A program made the translations under genes and the position numbers. From assembly GCA_030638665.1 (NCBI GenBank), contig DAOWEF010000020.1:1-22285 (forward strand): a stretch of 22,285 bases of DNA, read 5' to 3'. The notes below the pieces were generated by a model. It was not told the origin of the DNA and did not search any database. It saw only the letters and a program-made list of their open reading frames with translations. This DNA is from Dehalococcoidia bacterium (GTDB lineage: Bacteria > Chloroflexota > Dehalococcoidia > E44-bin15). Of the stretch, positions 1 to 7,641 are shown one piece after another (the stretch's first letter is position 1; each line of letters opens with the position of its first letter).

Positions 1-213
1 GAGGGGCGGATGTCGGCGATGCTTAAGTACAAACGTTTTGGGCCGAGTGTGCGTATTATCTCAAGCACACCTTTTGTATTCCCACTGGATGCTAGCAATA
101 AAAGTGTCCGCAACACCCGAAAGCGGGGATATTCAGGGGCTTATCCCACTTGAGCTTGCCAACCCGCAGAAGAATTTGAATCCATAAGAGGCTTAATCAG
201 TCTAGAAGCTGAT

Positions 214-561
214 TTGGTTACTCGAAAGCCATGCACAATTGGTGTGGAAGGGCAGTATGGTAATCTCTTTGTCGTCGACGCTTGGATAGTTGATATATCG
301 ACTCAGACTTTTTGGAAAGGTAGAGAAGAGATTCTTCAGCGCTTTCGGTCGTTAGAGGAATTTACAACACTTGAGCACAGGCTAGACCAAGATCCGATAC
401 TGACGAGTGATAGTTCTGCCGTAGCCCAAACTATGACCTGGTTTACATATATTGATCCCGAAACCACAAAGGAGCAAAGCTATGTAGGACATGAAATATG
501 GACAATTGACAAAATCGATGGTCAGTGGAAAATAACGAGCCTACAAGTCAACCTTCCTTAG
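214..561 (+). CDS. NTF2/SnoaL-like small protein, 5' end uncertain or broken
   Basis: The ORF has the look of an NTF2-like (SnoaL/DUF4440) cone-fold protein: a helical part with a W-K-G-R-E-E-I segment, then strands ending in H-E-I-W-T-I-D and G-Q-W-K-I-T-S-L, the usual last strands of the fold. The listed start is TTG at 214 without a convincing ribosome site. The same frame stays open upstream to codon 154 and encodes residues that look like the family's first helix (E-E-F-E-S-I-R-G-L-I), but a TGA at 151-153 blocks it and no ATG or GTG follows that stop. The protein may therefore start at an unusual codon or be a 5'-broken relative of the two SnoaL-like genes at the far end of the window. 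Substrate unknown. The fold call is fairly safe; whether the gene is intact is not. Confidence 0.5.
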   Translation: MVTRKPCTIGVEGQYGNLFVVDAWIVDISTQTFWKGREEILQRFRSLEEFTTLEHRLDQDPILTSDSSAVAQTMTWFTYIDPETTKEQSYVGHEIWTIDKIDGQWKITSLQVNLP

Positions 562-655
562 AATCGGTTTAGTTTAAGCTATTTCCTGTGGTGGTGTCCG
601 TCATGGCCGACATCTACTGCCACGTCTGGGATGCCGAGATGCTGGCCGAGGCAGA

Positions 656-808
656 GGCCTGGCAGTAACCAGGCTACTTGATAGCCTCAAACACGTGGAT
701 AAGCCTCAGGAGCCGGAATGGGGTGCAGTGCGAATTGACGCCTGGGGCCAGCGCGGAGGCGATGAGGTACATGAGATGGCATGCGGGATTGGCAAGGTTA
801 TCCCTTAG
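656..808 (+). pseudogene. Possible remnant of a saccharopine-dehydrogenase-like oxidoreductase
   Basis: No intact gene lies between 562 and 831. Within it one frame (656-808, stop TAG at 806) reads R-L-L-D-S-L, then D-K-P-Q-E-P-E-W-G-A-V-R-I-D-A-W-G, then E-M-A-C-G-I-G. From memory this resembles the late part of saccharopine-dehydrogenase-like NAD(P) oxidoreductases, where a K-P-x-x-P-x-W-x-A-V-R-V-x-V-x-G segment precedes a short helix. It has no start codon or ribosome site and is cut off at both ends. A second short frame (603-668, 21 residues from ATG) lies in a different phase. I read the stretch as decayed coding DNA; the family assignment is tentative. Confidence 0.25.
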
Positions 809-831
809 CCTTGGAAAGGGGTCAAAAAGCT

Positions 832-1230
832 ATGAGTACAAAACAATTTAGAAAACAATTTAGTCTTACACCTGAACAGAGAGAGAAGATTCTACGGGAT
901 ATCTGGATCCTTCATGATGCAAGGTGGTTCTTAAAATCCATAGGAGAATTTGGTTTTGACACCGCCACTAGACTGAATCTCAAGGTAATCAAGTCCATGG
1001 GAAAAACGGAGATAAAGCGATTGATGGCAGAGACCAATTATGGAGAAATAGAGAATATTGAGGATTTCAAGGCAATTATGGAGATCGCCGCGGCTCTCTA
1101 TTTCCCTGAAGAGCACAAGTATGAGAGCAAGATACTCGATAAAGACTCTTTACTGGGACACGTCCTGGAATGCTATGTTCATAAGAACGTGAGTAGGGCG
1201 GGAGCTACCGCCATTCATCAATTCATCTGA
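832..1230 (+). CDS. DUF6125-like protein, apparently C-terminally shortened
   Basis: A 132-residue protein starting at ATG 832, about ten bases after an AAAGGGG ribosome site; the in-frame ATG at 781 has no such site. Early residues (L-T-P-E-Q-R-E-K-I-L-R-D, then H-D-A-R-W-F-L-K and E-F-G-F-D-T-A-T-R-L-N) and the later C-Y-V-H-K-N-V-S-R-A-G match my memory of a small family of unknown function, seen often in Chloroflexota and Deltaproteobacteria and annotated DUF6125 or similar. In that family the Cys/His-containing segment is normally followed by some tens more residues. Here the reading ends with an unrelated-looking tail, 15 bp before the convergent stop of the GRE activase, so the 3' end was probably lost when the neighbouring DNA arrived. 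No catalytic role can be stated. Confidence 0.55.
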   Translation: MSTKQFRKQFSLTPEQREKILRDIWILHDARWFLKSIGEFGFDTATRLNLKVIKSMGKTEIKRLMAETNYGEIENIEDFKAIMEIAAALYFPEEHKYESKILDKDSLLGHVLECYVHKNVSRAGATAIHQFI

Positions 1231-1245
1231 GATAGTCGGGGAGTA

Positions 1246-2178
1246 CTAGATTATTGTTACCTCAAGATTGTAACGTTCGATGTCCCCTTTGATTGCCTCT
1301 GCCCGATTCTTCTGAAAGGAGTTGGTAGCGGCCAGGTCATATTTCATTCCTAATCTCTCGTATTTATTCACCCCGAGCTCATGGTAGGGTAAAAGGTTAA
1401 TCTCACGCACCCCCAGCTTAATTGCATACTTCGCCAATGCCTCCATATTCTCTTTTGAATCGTTACATCCGGGTATCAGAGGTACACGAATTACCAGTGG
1501 TATTCCATTTTTGGCCACCCTTCCAGCATTCTGCAGAATAAGCTCATTATCTACGCCAGTAAGCTCTATGTGCCGCTTTGGGTCCATGTGCTTAATGTCA
1601 TAGAGCACCAGATCTGTATATTCCAGGGCGTGCTCCAGCACTTCCCAACTTACATAGCCGCAAGTGTCCAAGCAAGTATGGAATCCTGATCTACTACACG
1701 CCTGGAAAAGTGCCAGTAGAAACTTCGGCTGAGATGTAGGTTCCCCTCCGGAAGCCGTCACCCCACCGCCTGAGTTTCTGTAGAATAAGCTATCCTTCTT
1801 GACCACCTCCAACACCTCATACACTGTTTTCAATTCGCCTGATATGGCTCTGGCCTCGTTGGGACAGGCCTCTACACACGTACCGCATGCATTGCACAGG
1901 TTGCGATTGGTCTTGATGGAACCATCTGCGTGTACGGAAATTGCCCCGTTAGGGCAAACCGATACACAGTGCTGGCATCTGGTACATCGAGACTCAAAGT
2001 AGAAAAGCTTTGGATTGATGGTTTGAGACTCTGGATTACAACACCATAAACATTCCAATGGGCATCCACTAAAAAAGACCGTGGTTCTGATTCCTGGACC
2101 ATCCTGAATAGAATACCGCTGTATGTTAAATATCCATCCTGAAGTAGTTGAGGTATCTTCGCTTTCAATTTTGTTCAT
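1246..2178 (-). CDS. Glycyl radical enzyme activating protein (radical SAM)
   Basis: This 310-residue enzyme should cleave S-adenosylmethionine with a [4Fe-4S] cluster and abstract hydrogen from the radical-site glycine of its partner GRE. The radical SAM motif C-x3-C-x2-C is Cys39, Cys43 and Cys46, just after the Q-D-G-P-G-I-R-T segment typical of PFL activases. Two ferredoxin-type cluster motifs follow (Cys65/68/71/75 and Cys95/98/101/105), as in activases of non-PFL GREs such as glycerol dehydratase, choline lyase and arylacetate decarboxylases. G-G-G-V-T-A-S-G-G-E-P at 137-147 is the SAM-binding glycine-rich segment. It is the last gene of the minus-strand operon, 18 bp after the CoA-transferase. 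No strong Shine-Dalgarno site is seen, so translation may be coupled. The partner is almost certainly the GRE at 4942-7347. Confidence 0.93.
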   Translation of the reverse strand: MNKIESEDTSTTSGWIFNIQRYSIQDGPGIRTTVFFSGCPLECLWCCNPESQTINPKLFYFESRCTRCQHCVSVCPNGAISVHADGSIKTNRNLCNACGTCVEACPNEARAISGELKTVYEVLEVVKKDSLFYRNSGGGVTASGGEPTSQPKFLLALFQACSRSGFHTCLDTCGYVSWEVLEHALEYTDLVLYDIKHMDPKRHIELTGVDNELILQNAGRVAKNGIPLVIRVPLIPGCNDSKENMEALAKYAIKLGVREINLLPYHELGVNKYERLGMKYDLAATNSFQKNRAEAIKGDIERYNLEVTII

Positions 2179-2196
2179 AGAGAACTTTACTGGATA

Positions 2197-3411
2197 TCAG
2201 ATAACTTCCTTCTCTTTCAGCTCAGCGATTTTGTCCCAGGAAAATCCGCAGATTTCAGTAAGTACCTCCTCAGTATGTTGGCCAAGTTCTGGTGACACGC
2301 TTCTTATTGATCCCGGTGTCTCGCTCAAGCCAAAGGGTATATTGAGCAGCTTAACGGAACCTAGAGAGGGATCGGGGACATCAACGATATAGTTATTTGC
2401 CAGCATCTGGGGGTCTGTAGCCAAGTCACCGATGGACTGGATGGCCTCATACTGTAAATCCGGGTAGTTCTTAAAGATTTCGAACCACTCTGCCAGTGTC
2501 TTAGTGGCAAAGATTTTTTCACACATGGTAGTAAGCTCCCGGGTGTTGGCGTTTCTTGTTTGTGCCGTGTCAAACCGGGGGTCCTTTTCCAGCGCTTCGA
2601 TGCCAAGCGCCTTGCAGAAGTCGGGCCAGAGCTTGTCTTGCTGAAAAAGGGTGAGGAGAAACCACTTCCCATCCGCACACTGGTACGAATTGCTAAGGGC
2701 ACTTTGTACGTCGAACCTGCTCTGGCGAGTGTAGCTGTGCCCCGCAATTAAATATGTATGGACCATGACCGTCTGCAGCCAGGCCACGCTTGCTATTAGT
2801 GATGAGTCTACCTTCTGACCCACTCCTAAGCGTTCCCTGGCAACTACTGCTGCTATTATGGCATAAGCCAGCATTACACCCCCCATCTGGTCACATACGC
2901 CGGGGACTAAGGTGTAAGGCTCACCTAGGGTGTTCACATTCGCCATAAACCCTGAGCGAGCCGCTACATCAGGGTCCATGGCAGGCTTGGCCGCATCAGG
3001 ACCTAGAGGCCCGTATGGCGAGGCACTGGCATAGATGAGCTTGGGATTATGCTGCTTCAAAACCTCGTAGCCCAATCCCCGCCTTTCCACTACGCCTTGA
3101 CGAAGGTTCTGCACAAAAATATCCGACTTTTTGACTAGGTCATAGATCACCTGCCTGCCCTCTTCCTTCTTTAGATCCAGCGTTATACTTTTCTTGTTAC
3201 GGTTCAAGCAGTCGAACACCAAGTTCCGGCCATCGCCGTACAGCATGGATACACCATATACTATTATCCACCCCCGTGCCGGGTCGCCGCTGATGCGCGG
3301 CTCTACCTTGATGACCTCAGCTCCCAGGTCCCCAAGCATCATGGTAGCCGAGGGGCCTTGTAGTGCACGTGATAAGTCAACGACCCTTAAACCTTCAAGC
3401 GGCATACTCAT
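2197..3411 (-). CDS. Family III (CaiB/BaiF) CoA-transferase
   Basis: A 404-residue protein of the formyl-CoA/carnitine/benzylsuccinate CoA-transferase family, which moves CoA between carboxylic acids through an aspartyl-CoA anhydride. The N-terminus (L-E-G-L-R-V-V-D-L-S-R, then G-D-L-G-A-E-V-I-K-V-E-P) is the classic Rossmann-like start. D-L-K-K-E-E-G-R near 79-86 and N-L-R-Q-G near 102-106 are family landmarks, and Asp146, seven residues before S-G-F-M, fits the catalytic aspartate. Length is normal for the family. The ATG at 3411 sits behind GGAGGGG with good spacing. Placement between the aldehyde dehydrogenase and the activase suggests it activates the acid derived from the GRE product, as BbsEF does for benzylsuccinate. 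The substrate cannot be read from the sequence. Confidence 0.9.
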   Translation of the reverse strand: MSMPLEGLRVVDLSRALQGPSATMMLGDLGAEVIKVEPRISGDPARGWIIVYGVSMLYGDGRNLVFDCLNRNKKSITLDLKKEEGRQVIYDLVKKSDIFVQNLRQGVVERRGLGYEVLKQHNPKLIYASASPYGPLGPDAAKPAMDPDVAARSGFMANVNTLGEPYTLVPGVCDQMGGVMLAYAIIAAVVARERLGVGQKVDSSLIASVAWLQTVMVHTYLIAGHSYTRQSRFDVQSALSNSYQCADGKWFLLTLFQQDKLWPDFCKALGIEALEKDPRFDTAQTRNANTRELTTMCEKIFATKTLAEWFEIFKNYPDLQYEAIQSIGDLATDPQMLANNYIVDVPDPSLGSVKLLNIPFGLSETPGSIRSVSPELGQHTEEVLTEICGFSWDKIAELKEKEVI

Positions 3412-3504
3412 CGTTTTCCCCTCCTTAATCTCGCCTGTCTACACACTGATTTGTCTCTGGACGCCAGACCTGCTAGCATCTTATCGCCTGCGGCTATTAT
3501 GGGT

Positions 3505-4776
3505 TTATTCCATCTTGACGGAAGTTTCCAGCGCGAGCGCTTTTATCCCCTGCTTTAGCTTGAACTTTCCATTTTCCGTTTCCCAGACCCACCCTGAATA
3601 TCCATAGCCTCCCAGCAGACCGCCAAGCATCCTGAATAAACCTTCTCCCAGGTGAGTGTTCACCACAACCGTCCCAAACTTGCCAAAAACAAAATCTTCA
3701 ACCTCATGCAGGTATTCTTCACCCTTAAGGGCGCTTTGCACCTTTGCAGCATCTTTTTTCCCGAATATCGAAGCGCCGAGTCCATACTTGTTGTCTTTGG
3801 CTAGACTGATGGCTTCCTCAACGGTTCTGAACGGCATAATCCAGATTACTGGCCCAAAGGATTCATTATGCATTCCGAGCATATTATGGTCAACGTTAAC
3901 CCAAATCGTGGGATGAACCAGTCTTCCCTCGATTCTGCCGCCCTGTGCTGTCTTAGCCCCCTTGGCCCAAGCATCTTTAAATTGTTCCTCTATGTATCTC
4001 ACCGCAGCTTCCGATCCGATCGGTCCGATTTCTGTCTGAGGATCTCTAGGATCTCCTACCACAAGCCTCTTTGTAGCTTGGATAAGAGTATCCAGAAATT
4101 GTTCAAAAATATCTTCGTGGACATAGAACCTTCCCGGGGAAATGCATACCTGCCCTGAATTCATTCCAAATCTAAGATTGAATAGGTCTTCAGCCGCAGC
4201 TTTCGGGTCCGCATCTTCAAGAACAATGGCCGGGTTTTTCCCCGGTCCCTCGAACATGAACTTCTTCCCCGCTCGCTGTACAGCTTCCTTATAGCCCATT
4301 GCCATAGAATCATGACCAAAGAGGATTATCACCTTGACGTTTGGCTCTTGAATAGCCCATGTCATGAACTCCTTTGCCTTTGTGTACTCAACTCTCACCT
4401 TCTCAGGGTAAACGCGTTTCCAGACGCTCTCCAGGATCCGATATGACTCCACACTGGTCGAGGAGGGCCTTATCACTACGTTATTCCCCACAATCAGTTG
4501 AGAGGCGATGGGGCCACTAACCCCAGTGGTGGTATTATATGGCAATACCATTGCAACCTCTTCATCCCTGGTACTACAGATACTTTTCCTTTGGCCGATA
4601 TAGTCCACACATTTCCAGAAGTTCTTCAAAGCATATGCAACACCCTCAATTACGGCGGAACTGTTTTTTAAAGTAAACCCCGCATTGAGGTCAGCTTCAA
4701 TCAGCTCACCCTTTTTTTCAAGTATCCCGTCTGCTACTTTGGAAATTTTTTCCAGATTTTCCTCTAGATTCTCCAT
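3505..4776 (-). CDS. Aldehyde dehydrogenase family protein
   Basis: A 423-residue NAD(P)-dependent aldehyde dehydrogenase, shorter than the usual 470-500 because the N-terminal part is reduced. The catalytic cysteine is Cys211 in N-S-G-Q-V-C-I-S. Glu176 in F-E-G-P-G-K-N-P occupies the place of the general-base Glu in the usual E-L-G-G-K-x-P motif. L-P-Y-N-T-T-T-G near 78-85 corresponds to the P-W-N-x-P oxyanion segment, and G-N-N-V-V-I-R-P-S-S near 97-106 to the cofactor-binding strand. Having both Glu and Cys favours oxidation of an aldehyde to a free acid, but CoA acylation is not excluded. The ATG follows AAGGAG at good distance. It is the second gene of the GRE operon and could supply the acid for the CoA-transferase. 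Confidence 0.88.
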   Translation of the reverse strand: MENLEENLEKISKVADGILEKKGELIEADLNAGFTLKNSSAVIEGVAYALKNFWKCVDYIGQRKSICSTRDEEVAMVLPYNTTTGVSGPIASQLIVGNNVVIRPSSTSVESYRILESVWKRVYPEKVRVEYTKAKEFMTWAIQEPNVKVIILFGHDSMAMGYKEAVQRAGKKFMFEGPGKNPAIVLEDADPKAAAEDLFNLRFGMNSGQVCISPGRFYVHEDIFEQFLDTLIQATKRLVVGDPRDPQTEIGPIGSEAAVRYIEEQFKDAWAKGAKTAQGGRIEGRLVHPTIWVNVDHNMLGMHNESFGPVIWIMPFRTVEEAISLAKDNKYGLGASIFGKKDAAKVQSALKGEEYLHEVEDFVFGKFGTVVVNTHLGEGLFRMLGGLLGGYGYSGWVWETENGKFKLKQGIKALALETSVKME

Positions 4777-4905
4777 CGGCGTCTCCTTCTCTCATACTCA
4801 GCTTCTGTGAAGTGCTTTTTGATCATCCCTGCCGCGATTGTTCCGAACTCTTTAAAAAAAGCAGTCCCTGTCGGCCACAACTTCAACCACAATGCATTGG
4901 TGCAT
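4764..4905 (-). other. Frame-disrupted small ORF between GRE and aldehyde dehydrogenase
   Basis: The 165-bp gap between the GRE stop and the aldehyde dehydrogenase start holds a short frame opening with ATG at 4905 (17 codons, ending at a run of seven T on the coding strand). Dropping one T joins it to a second frame containing E-F-G-T-I-A-A-G-M-I-K-K-H-F-T-E-A-E-Y-E-R-R-R and ending ten bases inside the aldehyde dehydrogenase gene. The joined product would be about 46 residues. No Shine-Dalgarno site precedes the ATG and I do not recognise the peptide. It may be a broken small gene, a slippage-expressed peptide or chance. Confidence 0.2.
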
Positions 4906-4941
4906 AACTTAAGTTCAACTAAACCGATTGCACTGTGCCTT

Positions 4942-7347
4942 CTATTCCGCGAACTTCAGTTCGGTTCGCTTTATAATTTCATCTTGAATCGCTTTATCTA
5001 AATAGACGTAGAAGGCACTGAACCCCGCTACCCTGACCACCAAATCCCTGTAATTCTCGGGATGAAGCTGAGCATCTTTTAATGTCTCTGCGCTAATGCA
5101 GTTGAATTGAATGTGAAACCCACCCATCTCCATATAAGTCTTAATAAGGCTGATTAGATTTCTCGCCCCATGCGTGCCTTCCAAAGCGGAAGGATGAAAC
5201 TTCATATTGAGGTGATTGGTACCATACTTTACAGCGTCCATAGCCCTAGCAGCCGAGTTGGCCAACGCTGTAGGTCCGTTCACATCTGTGCCGGGCATGG
5301 CCGAGACACTTCCATCTGTAAGGGGTATTCCAGCCTTCCTGCCAGTTGGCAATGCTCCCATTAGGTATCCGAACACAATATGCAGTGCAATAGAGTAAGG
5401 CTCCAGCCGGGTGCCTTTCCGGTTGCGGTCGAACGGGGATCCCTTAAAAATGTCATAAACTAGGTCCCAAAACCTCCTGGCTATTTCATCCACGTAATCA
5501 TCATTGTTCCCGAACTTTGGGGCCTTGAGGCACATCCGCTGTATGTCCTCGTGCCCTTCGAAGTTGGCGTCAAGCACCTCCTTTAGCTTCTTTAAGGTGA
5601 TCTTCTTTTCATCGAATACCAGCTTCTTAATAGCCGCCAGTGAATTAACCGCATCGGTTCCCCCTGACATCAAATGTCCTCCTGTCTGGTACCTTGCGCC
5701 ACCAGCATCCAGGCTCAGGCCCCTCTCGAGACAGTCATGATGCACCGCTGAGCGCCAAGGATTAGGCAAAAGTTCTGCAATCGTACTTAGCTCGATCGAA
5801 TTGAATTCACGCTGCCGGAGCAGCACGTATGAAACTTGCTTACGGAAAGCATCAAAGAATTCCTCGTACGAGCTAAAGGACTCTGCTCCCCCAGTCATCG
5901 GACCTATCTGCTGACCGCTGCCAGGGTCCCGGCCGTTATTAAGGGCCAGCTCGATGGGCTTAGCTAGATTGATCACGCCACTAAAGCAAGCAGATGTATT
6001 AGGAAGCGCCACCGAAGTACAATATATAGTTGAGACATCACGGGCTTCCTCCAGGGAACACCCTTGATGGTGAAGCTCGCGTTGTATGGCAATATCATTG
6101 TTTAGAAACTGGGGTTGTCCTATTCCTGTCCTGAGAAGCTTTACACACTCATGCAGAAAATCCTCTGGCATCTTGTCGTGATAGAAGACGCTGAGAGCGG
6201 GCTCGGGTACAAGCAAGCGCCTTTGGGTTTCCAGAAGAAGATAGTCTATCTCGTTAGTCGCGTCCTTCCCATCAGCTGTCACTCCACCTAGCTTAAAGTA
6301 TTTGGAGGTCTGCCCCGAGTTCGCCAGTAAGCTTAGCGCAGGCAACATAAAGTAAGTCTCTTTCATTTTCAGGAAAAGGAACTCCAGCAATACGATGGCT
6401 TGCTCGCGTGTTATCCGGCCCTCATCTATATCCTTCTTATAGAACGGATACATATATTGGGAAAACTTCCAAGGCGTGATACCACAGCCTTCCTCCTCAA
6501 TGAGCGAAGCCACACTTACAAACCAGAAGGATTGGACTGCCTCATAGAAATTGCGAGCCGGCTTTGCCGGTACCCACTTGCAGGTTTCAGCAATCCTCAA
6601 CAGCTCCAGCCGCCTTTCAGGGTCAGCCTCCGCTTTGGCCATCTCCCTCGCCAGGGAAGCATATCTGTGCGCCAGCTTAACCACCGCTCGAAGACACATG
6701 ATAACAGCTTGGTAGAAATCATACTTGGAACGAGCCTCACGATTTCCAAAGTCCCACACCTCCACCTTCGCCAGCTTCTTTTCCGCCACAGCTATCTGCC
6801 AATTTAACCCCTTATTAAGTATAGTGGGGTAGTCCGCCATTGCGTGCCTAAATGGGAAGTCAGCCAATGCAGTAGCGATACGCCCCGCCTCAAACATCGT
6901 GTCAAAATCTGCCTCACCACGGTGTAAGCTCTCATAAATTCGCCGTGAGATGGCCGCTTGACAACGGTTACGCCAATAATCAATCGTTTCGTTTATCAGT
7001 CCCCTTTCCTCCTCCGTGAAGCCAATAGCAAGACGGTCCGTAGCGTAATTAGACTTGTCTCCCATCCACTCGCATGAAAATTCTGGGTATACGTAAACAT
7101 AGTTCCGCCCCCTGCCTACAGTGCAAACTATAGGGTTCTCGTCAATATATATAGTTTTGCCTGAAAGCACCCTATCGAAGACCTTTGCCCGCCTCATTAT
7201 AGGTGACTCTCCATCGGTCTCCCGGTAGACCTCCATCAGAAACTTAAGCCGCTCAACGTCATGTACGATTGGTGATTCAATTATGGATTTCTTTAACTCC
7301 GCAATCCGGTCAGTCATCATTCCTTCTTGCATTGTCTCGACAGCCAT
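4942..7347 (-). CDS. Glycyl radical enzyme (PFL-like family) with atypical active site
   Basis: An 801-residue GRE, the catalytic subunit of an oxygen-sensitive radical enzyme. The C-terminal loop R-V-A-G-F-S-A-F carries the radical glycine (Gly775). The thiyl-radical cysteine is Cys443 in D-V-S-T-I-Y-C-T-S-V-A-L-P. Other family segments are N-L-A-K-P-I-E-L-A-L-N-N-G after the cysteine, and P-T-G-R-K-A-G-I-P-L-T-D-G-S-V-S before the glycine loop. In glycerol/propanediol dehydratases, choline and isethionate lyases, hydroxyproline dehydratase and hydroxyphenylacetate decarboxylase the cysteine lies in G-C-V/I-E; here Gly is Tyr and Glu is Ser, so another chemistry is likely (X-succinate synthase-like, PFL-like or new). 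The start at 7347 is chosen because AGGGAGG lies six bases before it, whereas the ATG at 7353 abuts that site. It heads the operon with ALDH, CoA-transferase and activase. Confidence 0.92.
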   Translation of the reverse strand: MAVETMQEGMMTDRIAELKKSIIESPIVHDVERLKFLMEVYRETDGESPIMRRAKVFDRVLSGKTIYIDENPIVCTVGRGRNYVYVYPEFSCEWMGDKSNYATDRLAIGFTEEERGLINETIDYWRNRCQAAISRRIYESLHRGEADFDTMFEAGRIATALADFPFRHAMADYPTILNKGLNWQIAVAEKKLAKVEVWDFGNREARSKYDFYQAVIMCLRAVVKLAHRYASLAREMAKAEADPERRLELLRIAETCKWVPAKPARNFYEAVQSFWFVSVASLIEEEGCGITPWKFSQYMYPFYKKDIDEGRITREQAIVLLEFLFLKMKETYFMLPALSLLANSGQTSKYFKLGGVTADGKDATNEIDYLLLETQRRLLVPEPALSVFYHDKMPEDFLHECVKLLRTGIGQPQFLNNDIAIQRELHHQGCSLEEARDVSTIYCTSVALPNTSACFSGVINLAKPIELALNNGRDPGSGQQIGPMTGGAESFSSYEEFFDAFRKQVSYVLLRQREFNSIELSTIAELLPNPWRSAVHHDCLERGLSLDAGGARYQTGGHLMSGGTDAVNSLAAIKKLVFDEKKITLKKLKEVLDANFEGHEDIQRMCLKAPKFGNNDDYVDEIARRFWDLVYDIFKGSPFDRNRKGTRLEPYSIALHIVFGYLMGALPTGRKAGIPLTDGSVSAMPGTDVNGPTALANSAARAMDAVKYGTNHLNMKFHPSALEGTHGARNLISLIKTYMEMGGFHIQFNCISAETLKDAQLHPENYRDLVVRVAGFSAFYVYLDKAIQDEIIKRTELKFAE

Positions 7348-7387
7348 GATCATCCTCCCTTGGTGTAGTCGTTCTTTATTCCGTCAA

Positions 7388-7417
7388 ATTTTACGGCAAA
7401 ATCTTCTTTTTTGTCAA
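7388..7417 (-). promoter_or_regulatory. Sigma70-type promoter of the GRE operon
   Basis: On the minus strand a perfect TTGACA (7412-7417) is followed after 18 bases by TAAAAT (7388-7393). Transcription would start near 7381, giving a leader of about 34 bases to the GRE start at 7347. It lies between the tRNA-Arg 3' end and the GRE gene, so the operon need not depend on read-through from the tRNA. No operator or riboswitch was recognised in the leader. Confidence 0.7.
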
Positions 7418-7435
7418 CACGCCCCCTTTGTAGGC

Positions 7436-7511
<76 letters not shown>

Positions 7512-7533
7512 TCTTTTGCGCCTGCTCTTCGTC

Positions 7534-7563
7534 ATTTTAGCACCTCGCTGGGGGATCTGACAA
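7534..7563 (-). promoter_or_regulatory. Promoter of the tRNA-Arg gene
   Basis: Minus strand: TTGTCA (7558-7563, five of six to consensus), an 18-base spacer, then TAAAAT (7534-7539) preceded by TGC, which makes an extended -10. Predicted initiation near 7527 is about 16 bases before the mature tRNA 5' end at 7511. Confidence 0.6.
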
Positions 7564-7641
7564 GCGAAGTTAGTCGACCTTTACTGGCTCATCTCATAGG
7601 AGAACAATCGTTACTGTGACCTCCTCTTGTCAGTGGCAAGG

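Noticed and set aside
151..153. TGA in the NTF2-like frame as a recoded selenocysteine codon
   Set aside because: No SECIS-like hairpin was seen after it, and the residues before it do not look like the same protein family.
4892..4920. AACTTAAGTT and ATGCA-TTGG-TGCAT palindromes after the GRE gene, as a terminator
   Set aside because: The stems are short and AT-rich with no T-run in the transcribed direction, and the operon must continue through them.
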